The notes under the pieces are model-generated. The model had not been told where the DNA came from. It saw only the letters and a program-made list of their open reading frames with translations, and did no database searches. From NCBI GenBank assembly GCA_031417835.1, contig JANOWJ010000032.1, positions 13,263 through 77,262 of the forward strand: a DNA stretch of 64,000 nucleotides, given 5' to 3'. Positions 1 through 10,200 of this stretch are shown one piece after another. Made by a program: the position numbers and the translations under genes. Within the stretch, counting starts at the first letter, position 1, and every line of letters starts with the position of its first letter. The DNA comes from JADJLQ01 sp031417835 (lineage in GTDB: Bacteria; Bacteroidota; Bacteroidia; Chitinophagales; Saprospiraceae).

Positions 1-813
1 GACGCCAAAGTGCCCCCAATGATCTGTACCCATTGGAATTTCATAACCGATCTGATTCCGCATGACTTCTAGAAATTCACAAAGTTTTTCTATGCCTTTT
101 TGAGTGATCTGCACGCCGGTAAAAGGGTGTTTAGCCAGATTGTATTTTCGATATTCGTACTGAAATGGATTCAATTTTCCGTCAGGTGCGTTGATGAGCG
201 TGCCAGGAAAGTTTTTGAGTAAGTTTATTCCGATATCCATTTTAAGGGCAGTATAACCCTTATCGATACGAGCTTGCATGCGTTTTGCATACTCCTGTGG
301 GTCTTGGGATATGGTTGTATCGCAATACACTCTGACCCGGTCTCTGTATTTACCTCCAAGTAATTGATATACAGGTACTCCATATGCTTTACCGACCAAA
401 TCCCATAAAGCCATCTCTACGCCGGAGACTCCACCACCCTGGCGACCATGGTGACCAAACTGGCTTATGATTTTAAAAAGTCTCTCCACATTGCAGGGAT
501 TTTCACCCAACAATCGGCTTTTCAAAAACAAAGCATATTCTTTGGCAGCTCCATCCCGCACATCACCATGTCCGATGATCCCCTGGTTGGTGTAGATGCG
601 TACTATAGGTGTGCGGAACACTACTCCGCTGATTTCAGCAATACGCATATCTGTAATCTTGAGTTCAGAGGGTGCTGAACTCCTATTGACTTTTTGAGTG
701 CTGTATTCAAGTTGCTCTTCGATAGGTGCCATGGCCATGGTACCAAGGCTCAGCCCTCCGAGACTTAATTTTTGTAAAAAATCGCGTCGGGGATTTGTAG
801 TTAATTCATTCAT
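1..813 (-). CDS. Mandelate racemase/muconate lactonizing enzyme family protein (3' part off window)
   Basis: The frame is open from an ATG at 813 down to base 1, giving 271 residues; the C-terminal half with most metal ligands lies outside the window. The N-terminus reads NPRRDFLQKLSLGG, a twin-arginine signal, so the enzyme should be exported folded. The body has the enolase-superfamily capping domain (for example GHGDVRDGAAKEY), the GVEMALWDLVGKAYGVPVYQ helix and the start of the barrel with TALKMDIG, where the KxK catalytic motif of classical racemases would sit; here only the first lysine is present. Such enzymes abstract the alpha proton of a carboxylate, commonly as sugar-acid dehydratases or epimerases. 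The substrate cannot be told. Family certain, reaction unknown. Confidence 0.9.
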   Translation of the reverse strand, partial: MNELTTNPRRDFLQKLSLGGLSLGTMAMAPIEEQLEYSTQKVNRSSAPSELKITDMRIAEISGVVFRTPIVRIYTNQGIIGHGDVRDGAAKEYALFLKSRLLGENPCNVERLFKIISQFGHHGRQGGGVSGVEMALWDLVGKAYGVPVYQLLGGKYRDRVRVYCDTTISQDPQEYAKRMQARIDKGYTALKMDIGINLLKNFPGTLINAPDGKLNPFQYEYRKYNLAKHPFTGVQITQKGIEKLCEFLEVMRNQIGYEIPMGTDHWGHFGV

Positions 814-929
814 AGGTTTTTATTTATGTAAAGAATGATGGGTTGTGATGCAGGAATCCAAAAATAAGAAATCTTTTGGGATAATATTCTTGCGGTTCAA
901 CCTAAATTCGAATTTTGTAACCTTTGCCT

Positions 930-2939
930 TTATATCGGTAAAGTAAAAATGAATGTTGTGCCGACCCTTGTTGTTGAATCGACAGTAATAGTCCCGCTAG
1001 GCGGACCAACATTGCTATTTACAGTAATAGTCCCGCCAGGCGGACCAACATTGCTAATTACAGTAATAGTCCCGCCGTGAGCTTTTACGATATCATAGGC
1101 CAGACTCAAGCCTAATCCCGTCCCTTGCCCTGTAGGTTTGGTGGTAAAGAATGGTTGAAAGATTTTGTCTTTGATATGGTCAGGAATTCCCAGACCATTG
1201 TCGGAAATCCGGATTTCAATGCTGGAATCTAACCTCTTCGTCGAAACGGTCACTTCGGGCTTATAATCCTTCATTTCTAATTTTGATTTTTCATTCACGG
1301 TCCAAAATGCATTATTAAATAAATTTAAAAACACTCTGCCTAAATCTTGGGGTATCACTTGTACCAGCGGTAGATTTTTATCAACTTCTACTTTGTAATC
1401 CGCTTGGAAGGTTTTATCCTTGGCTCTAAGTCCATGAAAAGACAATCTTAAATACTCGTCGGTCAATGCATTGATATCTGTCAACACTTTAGAGCCTGAT
1501 GATGTTCTACTGTGTTGCAACATTCCTTTGACGATACTCTCCGCCCGTTTGCCATGATGATTAATTTTTTGCTCATTGTCTTTGATGTATGATGCAAGCT
1601 CTTTAATCTCTGCTAGATTGCCATGAACTGCTGCTTGAGTGAGCTCATCAAGAAGCTCCCTATTGACATCAGAAAAATTATTGACAAAGTTTAGTGGGTT
1701 TTGAATTTCATGGGCAATGCCTGCGGTAAGTTCGCCGAGCGAAGCCATTTTTTCGGATTGGATGAGTTGGGCTTGGGTGGATTGAAGTTGTGCGTAGGCT
1801 TTATTTATTTTATCGTTTGATTTTTGTTTCTCGCGATTATTACGATAAAGAAGAAGAGCTGAGATGAGAAATAAGAAAGCCAGACTAACTAAAGACAGTT
1901 GTTTCATTGTGTTCTTTGTGGCAAGCGATTCCGAAAGATTATTAAAAACAACTTCTTGTTTTTGCAATTCCATAAATTGCAGTTGCTTGAATTTATTAAT
2001 ATTGAAAACGGTATCTTTTGTATCTGAATAAAGTTGCAAATATTTATTTGCCAAAATCGGGTTTAAATGCTCATAGTGCTTGGCTAGCAGTCTTGAAGCA
2101 TCAATGATGAGTGCATTATTCTGCTGTGCATAATCTAACGCTTTTTGAGCATAGTAAATGGCCGAATCTTTCATATTCAATTCATCAAAAACCAGGGCTT
2201 TTCCGAAAAAATTGGGATTATCTTTGATATAACCAACTTCATAATATTCTAAAGCTTTGCTGTATTTTTTTTGTTTTCGAGCGATATTTCCTAATAATTG
2301 ATAGGAATTAGCTTTTAAATCTTCGTGGGTATTTTTTTTTGAAAAATCCAAAATTTTCTCAGCATAATATTGGGCCGAATCCAATTGGCCTTTCCATTCA
2401 AATGCCAGCCCAAGTTGCATGAATGTGGGCCATTGACCTAACTCAGGAAGGGAGTTAAAATATGGATTATTTAGTGCAGCCATCGCCCAGTCATATGCTT
2501 TATTAAGGTCATTTTGAGTCGCGTAATTAATAAACATTAAATTCGACATATAGACTAATGCGGCTGGTTTATATTTTTCACATATCGGTATAGCTTCTTG
2601 GATTGTTTGGATCGAAAGTGGCCAGTTTTGACTGCGGGCATTCCAAAAAGCAATATTGCCCAGACACTCAATCCTGCCAATCGGATAATCGATCATTTTT
2701 GCTATCGAGTCACCCATTCCAGCATAGTACATTACTTTTTCGCCGTCTGCTATGTTTATATACATAGCTGCCAAGTGGTTAAGCGCTTTTACCTTTGTCG
2801 TATCGTCAGGAGCTTGGCGGAGATAATTTTTTATGCTGTCGACTTCATGCTGATTGTACGGTAATGGTTGCGCTTTGATAATGAAAAAATATAAAGTTAA
2901 TCCTAAAATGAGATAGCATCGACGGAATGTGTATTTCAT
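930..2939 (-). CDS. TPR-containing sensor histidine kinase
   Basis: 669 residues. A signal peptide (first ~24 residues) is followed by TPR-like helices to about residue 340 (periplasmic sensor), one membrane segment at about 348-366 (LSLVSLAFLFLISALLLYR), a short coiled coil and a HisKA domain with ASLGELTAGIAHEIQNPL, phospho-acceptor His410. The ATPase domain has the N box (LNLFNNAFW), G1 (SDNGLGIP), F box (FQPFFTTK) and G2 (GQGTGLGLS). Family members normally end in HGGTITV.S..G.GTTF..TLP; here that strand is repeated so that the sequence passes through GTITV three times (see repeat at 982-1076). No response regulator is adjacent, so the partner is unknown. It is transcribed toward the Tat enzyme gene with a 116-bp gap. 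Confidence 0.93.
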   Translation of the reverse strand: MKYTFRRCYLILGLTLYFFIIKAQPLPYNQHEVDSIKNYLRQAPDDTTKVKALNHLAAMYINIADGEKVMYYAGMGDSIAKMIDYPIGRIECLGNIAFWNARSQNWPLSIQTIQEAIPICEKYKPAALVYMSNLMFINYATQNDLNKAYDWAMAALNNPYFNSLPELGQWPTFMQLGLAFEWKGQLDSAQYYAEKILDFSKKNTHEDLKANSYQLLGNIARKQKKYSKALEYYEVGYIKDNPNFFGKALVFDELNMKDSAIYYAQKALDYAQQNNALIIDASRLLAKHYEHLNPILANKYLQLYSDTKDTVFNINKFKQLQFMELQKQEVVFNNLSESLATKNTMKQLSLVSLAFLFLISALLLYRNNREKQKSNDKINKAYAQLQSTQAQLIQSEKMASLGELTAGIAHEIQNPLNFVNNFSDVNRELLDELTQAAVHGNLAEIKELASYIKDNEQKINHHGKRAESIVKGMLQHSRTSSGSKVLTDINALTDEYLRLSFHGLRAKDKTFQADYKVEVDKNLPLVQVIPQDLGRVFLNLFNNAFWTVNEKSKLEMKDYKPEVTVSTKRLDSSIEIRISDNGLGIPDHIKDKIFQPFFTTKPTGQGTGLGLSLAYDIVKAHGGTITVISNVGPPGGTITVNSNVGPPSGTITVDSTTRVGTTFIFTLPI
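982..1076 (-). repeat. In-frame 39-bp tandem repeat inside the kinase gene
   Basis: Two full 39-bp units (982-1020 and 1021-1059) plus 17 bases of a third (1060-1076), nearly identical. Each unit encodes 13 residues, GGTITV.SNVGPP. The repeat lies on the last beta strands of the ATP-binding domain, and because 39 is a multiple of 3 the frame is kept. Copy number could change by slippage or recombination and would lengthen the domain by 13 residues each time. Confidence 0.9.
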
Positions 2940-3101
2940 AAGTTTTTGAATGATATGCTATTGGCTTTATATTTTTGAAGTTCAGCTTAAAGGTAATTAC
3001 AAATTTGCATCCCTTATTACGGTTAAATATTAAGTCATCGCGATAGTTGAGTCACCTTCAGGCGACCCTTTAAAAGCTTAGATTACAGCGTGCAAGCTGC
3101 A

Positions 3102-3310
3102 TTACTTCACTCTCAAAGCCGAGTTGTCTGGATAGAACAAGACCTTCCAGCCCATGTTTTTTACGTTATCCGGACCCAAAGCTGGCTACCTATAGGCCAG
3201 GGTACCTAATATTGAGGCCTGCACGATATCCAGGAGTAAGGAGAGCCGGGGCTAAAACTTTTGATTTCATGCTGATCGGCCACTGGGACTCCATCTGCTC
3301 TTACTGATGA
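3102..3310 (-). pseudogene. Decayed 3' end of an unrecognised gene
   Basis: On the minus strand 35 codons (3310 to 3206) read SSVRADGVPVADQHEIKSF then SPGSPYSWIS and stop. In another frame 3179-3102 reads LGPDNVKNMGWKVLFYPDN and ends RVK-stop. The composition is that of an ordinary soluble protein, but stops and at least one frameshift separate the parts and no start is available. I do not recognise the family. Chance open frames cannot be excluded. Confidence 0.35.
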
Positions 3311-3337
3311 GATGACGCCTGAATGCGAAAATCTTAA

Positions 3338-3490
3338 AGGATCCCAATATACAATCAACAAGATAATTCATCATGGATACGAAAGGTATGGCAACCTGTG
3401 AATTATGTAAATTATAGAGGTAATGGTGTAACACACGGTTATGAGCATGGTCTTAATTTTGAAGGTATCTACTTTGATTCAAAGGCATAG
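3338..3490 (+). pseudogene. Possible gene remnant, about 50 codons
   Basis: After a TAA at 3335-3337 the plus strand stays open to a TAG at 3488-3490 and reads PIYNQQDNSSWIRKVWQPV and, further on, GVTHGYEHGLNFEGIY. It has no usable start codon and looks like the C-terminus of a lost gene. It faces the minus-strand remnant next to it, so the two may be leftovers of different genes. Family not recognised. Confidence 0.3.
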
Positions 3491-3576
3491 ACATTTTCTA
3501 ATTGAAGGTCTGAATACCTAAGATTTTAAGTAGGTGGAATATCAAACAATTAATTTAGAAAATTAAATAAAACAAG

Positions 3577-3780
3577 ATGAATACGCATCCAATGCAGCCC
3601 CAAATTTTAAATTTGGACAACAGATTTATCCAATCAAATTTGGGTGATTTGTATACAATTCCAACTATAGCAGATATTGATTTTCAAGACTCGGATGAGG
3701 TGATTGTCCCTAAAGAGATGCAAAGAAGGCCTCAATTCAGATTAAACGAAATGAGAAGAATGATTTCAGACTTCACCTAG
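3577..3780 (+). CDS. Small hypothetical protein, 67 aa
   Basis: A 67-codon frame starting MNTHPMQPQILNLDN, preceded by an AT-rich leader (AAATAAAACAAG just before the ATG) typical of Bacteroidota genes. The protein has no signal or membrane segment, an acidic middle (DIDFQDSDEVIVPKE) and a basic end (RRPQFRLNEMRRM). No family is recognised. Independent support is the strong terminator 172 bp downstream with no other gene between. It could be a small regulatory or antitoxin-like protein, but nothing shows this. Confidence 0.5.
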   Translation: MNTHPMQPQILNLDNRFIQSNLGDLYTIPTIADIDFQDSDEVIVPKEMQRRPQFRLNEMRRMISDFT

Positions 3781-4203
3781 CTTATTTACAAAGAACTGAT
3801 TTTAATATGTATAAGTAGAGTGTTTTACATTTTGATAATAGTGTGTAAAAGCCAGATAATTTTCAATCTTAAAAGTTTTTAGTATGTAAATAAATGATTT
3901 TAAAGTAGTATATATTTTTAAACATGTAAATCACATATAAATACATTACAGCAAAAGGCAAAAAGTTTATACTTTTTGCCTTTTTATTATTTATGGTTTA
4001 TATAGCTCAAAATATCGGACCAAAGGAAAGTGAGTTAAGGATAATAATTTGGAGTAAAGTTAAAATAGCATGCGACAGGAGCTTATAAAAAACAGGTACA
4101 ACGCTGAGGAATGGAGATGCGATTTCCATCGGATTGAAAGAAGGGAAAGAAAATTGATACCAACAAATAGGGATAAGGCCTACGATGTATACTTAAGAAC
4201 TTT
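3781..4203. other. 423-bp spacer with terminator and leader of the glucan synthase gene
   Basis: 3781-3950 is very AT-rich and without open frames of note. A perfect hairpin terminator lies at 3953-3985. From about 3990 the DNA becomes more mixed and forms a ~215-base leader of the large glucan synthase gene; I see no known riboswitch and no clear promoter box in it. Confidence 0.5.
3953..3985 (+). terminator. Rho-independent terminator
   Basis: A perfect 14-bp stem (AAAAGGCAAAAAGT, loop TTAT, ACTTTTTGCCTTTT) runs directly into T residues. It probably ends transcripts of the 67-aa gene. The A/T-rich ends make it nearly symmetric, so it could work in both directions, but no minus-strand gene reads into it. 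Confidence 0.85.
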
Positions 4204-7200
4204 ATGAAATTAACATTGATTCCTACGGCACATGAACTCATTTCTAATATGAGGGCCTTTTTTCAAACCAATAACTCCAAGCTCAATTATCTGAATGAAG
4301 AGCCGTTGAGAGCGGAGTTATTCAGTTCAGATCAGATGGACCGTTTTGGTAAAAAACTTGCTAAGAATCATACGTTGAGCACTCGGCCATCCAAAGAGCA
4401 CTTGCTTAAAAGATTAGCAGATAACGAAATTATATTGAATGAAGTTCGAAAACTATTGACTGATTCAATAAGAAGAAAGCACCAAATTCCCCCGGCCGGC
4501 GAATGGTTAATAGACAATTTCTATTTGATTGAAGAACACATCCGGAATGCAAAAACGAATTTTCCAAAAGGATATAGTAAAGACTTACCACAACTTTCAG
4601 AAGAAGGGTCGGCAGGGTTAGCGCGTATCTATGATATTGTACTACAGATCATTGCTCATAGCGATGGGCGAATAGATATGGAAAGTTTGAGTCGATTTAT
4701 TCAAGCATATCAAACTATAACCAATTTACAATTAGGTGAATTGTGGGCCATACCAATCATGTTGCGCTTGGCCCTTATTGAAAATCTCAGGAGGGTATCC
4801 TCTCGCATTGCCATCGACAGGGTAGATGCAAACCTTGCTGACTATTGGGCTCAAAAGATGATTGAAACAGCAGAAAAAGCCCCAAAAGATCAGATATTGG
4901 TGATCGCAGATATGGCCCGTTCAGACCCTCCTATGGTCAGTGCATATGTCTCAGAGCTGATCCGCCAATTGCAAGGAAAAGGGCCTGACCTTGCTTTAGC
5001 ACTTAATTGGATAGAACAACAATTGACAGATACTGGATTAACGAGTCTGCAATTGGTAAATGCTGAAAATCAAAAGAAGGCAGCTGACCAAGTCTCGATG
5101 AGCAATAGCATAGGCAGTCTTCGATTACTTGGAGCTATGGATTGGCGCGATTTTGTGGAAACTCATAGTGTGGTTGAACAAACCTTACGGGAAGATCATG
5201 ATAAAGTATATGAATCTATGGATTTCTATACTCGTGATCAATATAGACATGTGGTAGAGAAAATTGCAAAAAATAGTCCTTTGACTGAATATCAGGTGGC
5301 TAAGATTGTTATTCAGTTAATGAATGAAAAAGCAGCAGTTAATAACTCTGAAAATCGGACGACACATGTGGGCTATTATCTCATTGGTCCTGGTCTAGCG
5401 ACAACGATGGAAATAGCTAAAATGGTGGTGCCATTTTATAAAAAGATTCAATTTTTCCTTCACCGCCATCGTCTAAAAGTTTATATAGCTTCTATTGTAT
5501 TGATTACCTTGGCCACTAGTGTAAGCATATTAATCGGTGCACATCTTGAAACAAAAATCGGGTGGCTACTTATTCCCATTGCTGTGCTTTCCTTAATTAG
5601 TACCAGTCAGCTAGGAATATCTATTGTTAATTTTTTTTCTACATTATTGGTAAAACCAAAACTTTTGCCAAGGATGGATTTCTCCGCAGATATTCCACCG
5701 GATTATCGGACTATGGTAGTCATTCCAGCGATGTTAACCTCAGTGGAAGAAATTGAAAATTTGGTTGAAGCATTAGAAGTGCGTTTCCTTGCAAACAGAA
5801 TCGACCGGTTACATTTTGCACTTTTAACGGATTTTACAGATGCTGACCAGCCAATAAAACCAGGAGATCAGGAACTCATCGACTTAGCTCAATTGCGTAT
5901 AACAGACCTCAATATAAAGTACCAGACAGACCACTATGACTTGTTTTTCCTCTTTCACCGGCCTCGTCATTGGAATTTAAGAGAAAATGCCTGGATAGGT
6001 TATGAAAGAAAGCGTGGAAAAATAACTGAAATGAATTCATTACTGCGTGGAGGTTCTAAAGATCGCTTCTCCGTGATTATAGGAGACCAATCTATTTTCC
6101 CACACATAAAATATGTGATTACACTTGATGCAGATACCCAACTGCCTATGGGATCTGCATGGAAACTTATTGGTACGATGGCGCATCCGCTCAATCAGGC
6201 TTGGTACGATGAACAAAAGAAAAGAGTAACGGATGGTTATGGCATCCTTCAACCAAGAGTAACAAATAGCTTACCCGAAGAAACGGCTTCATGGTATACC
6301 CGTATGCATGGCAATGAGCCAGGGATCGACCCTTATACTCGGGCCTCTTCAGATGTATATCAGGACCTATTTCAGGAAGGATCTTTTATAGGTAAAGGAA
6401 TTTATGATGTGGATGTTTTTAAAAAAGTCTTAGATGGCAAATTTGCTGAAAATTGTATCCTGAGTCATGATCTCTTGGAAGGGTGTTATATAAGATCCGG
6501 GTTAGTAAGTGATGTGCAATTATTCGAAAAGTATCCAACTACTTATCGGATCGATACAAAACGCCGAGCGAGATGGGTCAGAGGGGATTGGCAGATTTTT
6601 TCCTGGTTTTTACCATTTATTCCCAATGCGTCAAAAGGATGGACAAAAAATCCAATTTCAGGGTTGTCCCGATGGAAAATATTTGACAATATTAGGCGTA
6701 GCCTTGTGCCCATCGCACTGACCTCACTGCTTTTAGTAGGATGGCTGGTTTTGGCTTCATCCTTATTCTGGACCATTGTGGTTTCATTAATAATAGTTGG
6801 ACCCATTTTCATTACTGCAGTATGGGATACATTCAATAAACCTAAGGATGTGATCATATCCCATCATATAAAACATTCAATTCGCAGCATTATAGACATA
6901 TGTATAGATACATTATTTACTCTGATCTGTTTGCCTTACGAGGCTTATATTAACTTAAAGTCAATTGGCCTCACACTCTGGCGTGTGCTGGTCACTAGAA
7001 AGAAAATGCTGGAATGGAATCCGTACTCCTCTGAGCATAATGTTTCCAAACCTGGATTATGGTCATCCTATTCCATAATGTGGATTGAATTGGTCTTACC
7101 TGCTGTTGTTTTGGTTTGTTTGTTGATATTTGCTCCGTTGAAATTGATTATTGCTGGGCCTATATTGATCATGTGGGCCCTTGCTCCCTTCGTCACCTGG

Positions 7201-10200
7201 TGGATTAGTAATCCGCAACCAAAACAGGTAGCTATACTCACTCAAGAACAGAATATTTTTCTCTTTAAACTGGCAAGAAAAACTTGGAGTTTCTTTGAAC
7301 GTTTTGTCGGACTAGAAGATAATTGGTTGCCTCCGGATAATTTTCAAGAACAACCGATCGTATTGATTGCACATCGCACCTCTCCTACAAATATAGGCCT
7401 CTCGCTACTGGCTAGCTTATCAGCCCGGGACTTTGGTTATATCACTTCAGGTCAACTTGTAGAACGAACTGAGAAGACATTAAACACGATGATGAGCCTG
7501 GAGCGGTTCAGAGGTCATTTTTACAATTGGTACGATACTCAAACCTTGAGTCCATTATTGCCAAAATATATTTCAACCGTGGACAGTGGTAATCTTGCAG
7601 GTCATTTAATAGTACTCAGACAAGGGCTATTGGCCATCCCGCACCAAAAGATTTTCGACATAAAATTTTTTGAAGGTCTTCAACACACCCTCTTTGTTTT
7701 GATGGAGACATTACAAGAAAAAGACACCAATGTATTGCTGCAATGGAAATTGGATTTGGAGGCAGTGATTAATATGGGTGCTATCAAATTGAATAAAGTT
7801 CAATCGGTAATTAAAACCTTAGCGACAAGTTTTGACGATACGATGGCATCGCTGACTTACGGTCGGCAAAGTGAAACCTATTGGTGGAAAAGCACTATGC
7901 AACAACAATTGGAGCAAGCGATGGATGAATGTAACCTATTTAATCCTTGGGCTGTATCCATGAATGCTCCCATGGCATTTGTTGAATTGGAATTCCTCAA
8001 TACAGATTCAAGCTTACTGGATCTAACCAAAAGGGTACATGAATTTCAAATGGTGTCACATGATGAGACTGGACGGCATGCACCATTTCAACAAGCTTTA
8101 ACTGAAACTATTCGAAGGACAACTGATCGAATAAGTTCAATTGAAAATCTGGCCTTACTGTGTAATAAGCTTGCTGAGGTGGAATGGGAGTTCCTATACA
8201 ATAGTTCAAACCATTTGTTTAGTATCGGCTATAATGTGATAGACCATCGTATAGATACAAGTTACTATGATTTGCTTGCATCAGAAGCAAGGTTGGCCGT
8301 GTTCATAGGCATTGCACAAGGAAAGTTGCCTGAAGAGAGTTGGTTTGCATTAGGTAGATTGTTGACAAATGTGGAAGGGAACTCTATATTGCTTTCCTGG
8401 AGTGGTTCAATGTTTGAATACCTGATGCCACTTTTAATCATGCCTTCATTTGAAAATACATTATTAGACCATACGTGTAAGGCAGCGGTCAGATGGCAAA
8501 TAGAGTATGGAAAAATTAGAGGAATACCATGGGGGATTTCAGAATCTGGTTACAACAGAATCAATGCAAATTCTCACTATCAGTATCGTGCTTTTGGGGC
8601 TCCTGGTATGGGGTTAAAAAGAGGTCTAGAAGAAGATTCAGTTATTGCACCCTATGCCACGGCCATGGCGTTAATGATAGCTCCAGAAAAGGCTTGTGAA
8701 AACCTGGAATTACTTCTTGAAAAAGGATTTGGAGGGCGATATGGTTGTTATGAAGCGATAGATTACACCCCATCCCGGTTGCCACGAGGCCAATCTCATG
8801 CTATCGTTTATTCATATATGACACATCATCAAGGCATGAGTTTATTATCGCTGGCTTATTTGCTGCTAGATAAACCGATGCAAAAATTATTTGAATCCGA
8901 GCCTCGTTTTAAGGCAACTATTTTATTGCTTCAGGAGCGTATACCTAAAGCAACTACGTATTTTACCCATACTACGGCTATTGCTGATATTGATTATGTA
9001 TCTAGTGGTGCCGAAACCAGAATTTTAAAAAGTCCCTATACCGCCATACCGGAAATACAATTGTTATCGAATGGCCGATACCATGTGATGTTGTCCAATT
9101 CCGGTGCAGGTTACAGTCGTTGGAAAGATCTTGCCGTGACTCGTTGGCGGGAGGATGGCACATGTGATAATTGGGGCACTTTTTGTTATATCAGAGATTT
9201 AGAGACCAATACATATTGGTCCAATGTGCTTCAACCAACACTCATAAGAGGAGAAAAGTATGAAGCTGCATTTTCGCAAGGTCGAGTTGACTTTCATTGT
9301 TTACACCATGAAATAGAAACCCATACAGAAATAGTGGTGTCTCCGGAGGATGACATAGAAATGCGCAGGATATTGATCAAAAATTATTCAGATAGACGCA
9401 GGACTATTGAAGTGACGAGTTATGCGGAAGTAGTGCTTGCACCGCTTGCATCTGATTTGATGCAGCCTGCATTCAGTAATCTGTTTATTCAAACCAAAAT
9501 TTTACCGCACCAACATGCAATTATGTGTACCCGGAGACCACGGTCTGATGAAGAACATCCACCGTGGATGTTTCATTTAATGACCTTGCATGGCAAAGTT
9601 CCATTTCAGATATCCTATGAAACAGACCGATCGGAATTTTTAGGTCGAGGTAATACAACCGTAAATCCTCAAGTCATGGTCAAACCGGGTCCGCTCGGCG
9701 GACACGAGGGTTCAGTCCTTAATCCAATCGTAGCCATTCGATATAAAATAGATCTCGAACCTGAAGAAAAAATAGCGATTGATATGATCATTGGGATTGC
9801 TGATTCTTCGGCTGGTTGCGAAAGTCTCATTGGTAAATACCAGGATAAACATCATAAAGACAGAGTATTCGAACTGGCGTGGACACATAGTCAAGTTGTA
9901 CTAAGGCAAATCAATTCTTCAGAGTCGGATGCCCAATTGTATGGTCGTCTTGCCAGTTCGATATTATTTACTAACGCTACTTTTCGTGCAGATCCTGGCA
10001 TCCTGATCAACAATCGTCGGGGCCAATCTGGATTATGGGGATATGCAATTTCAGGCGATTTGCCAATTGTACTTTTAAAAATCGAAGACCAAAGTAATAT
10101 GCAGTTAGTAAAACAAATGGTGCAGGCTCATGCTTACTGGCGCTTAAAAGGGCTAGCTGTCGACTTGGTGATTTGGAACGAAGAACACAATGTATATAGG

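Larger units (their letters stand above)
2940..3576. other. 637-bp spacer with decayed coding fragments
   Basis: The spacer between the divergent kinase and small orphan gene holds no intact gene. Two stretches still read like protein (listed separately at 3102-3310 and 3338-3490). The first ~110 bases and the 3491-3576 part are AT-rich and carry the likely promoters of the two flanking genes, but no convincing box was found. Confidence 0.5.

Noticed and set aside
448..678. Plus-strand 76-codon frame near the left edge
   Set aside because: Antisense to the Tat-exported enolase-superfamily gene, whose coding sequence is continuous and recognisable.
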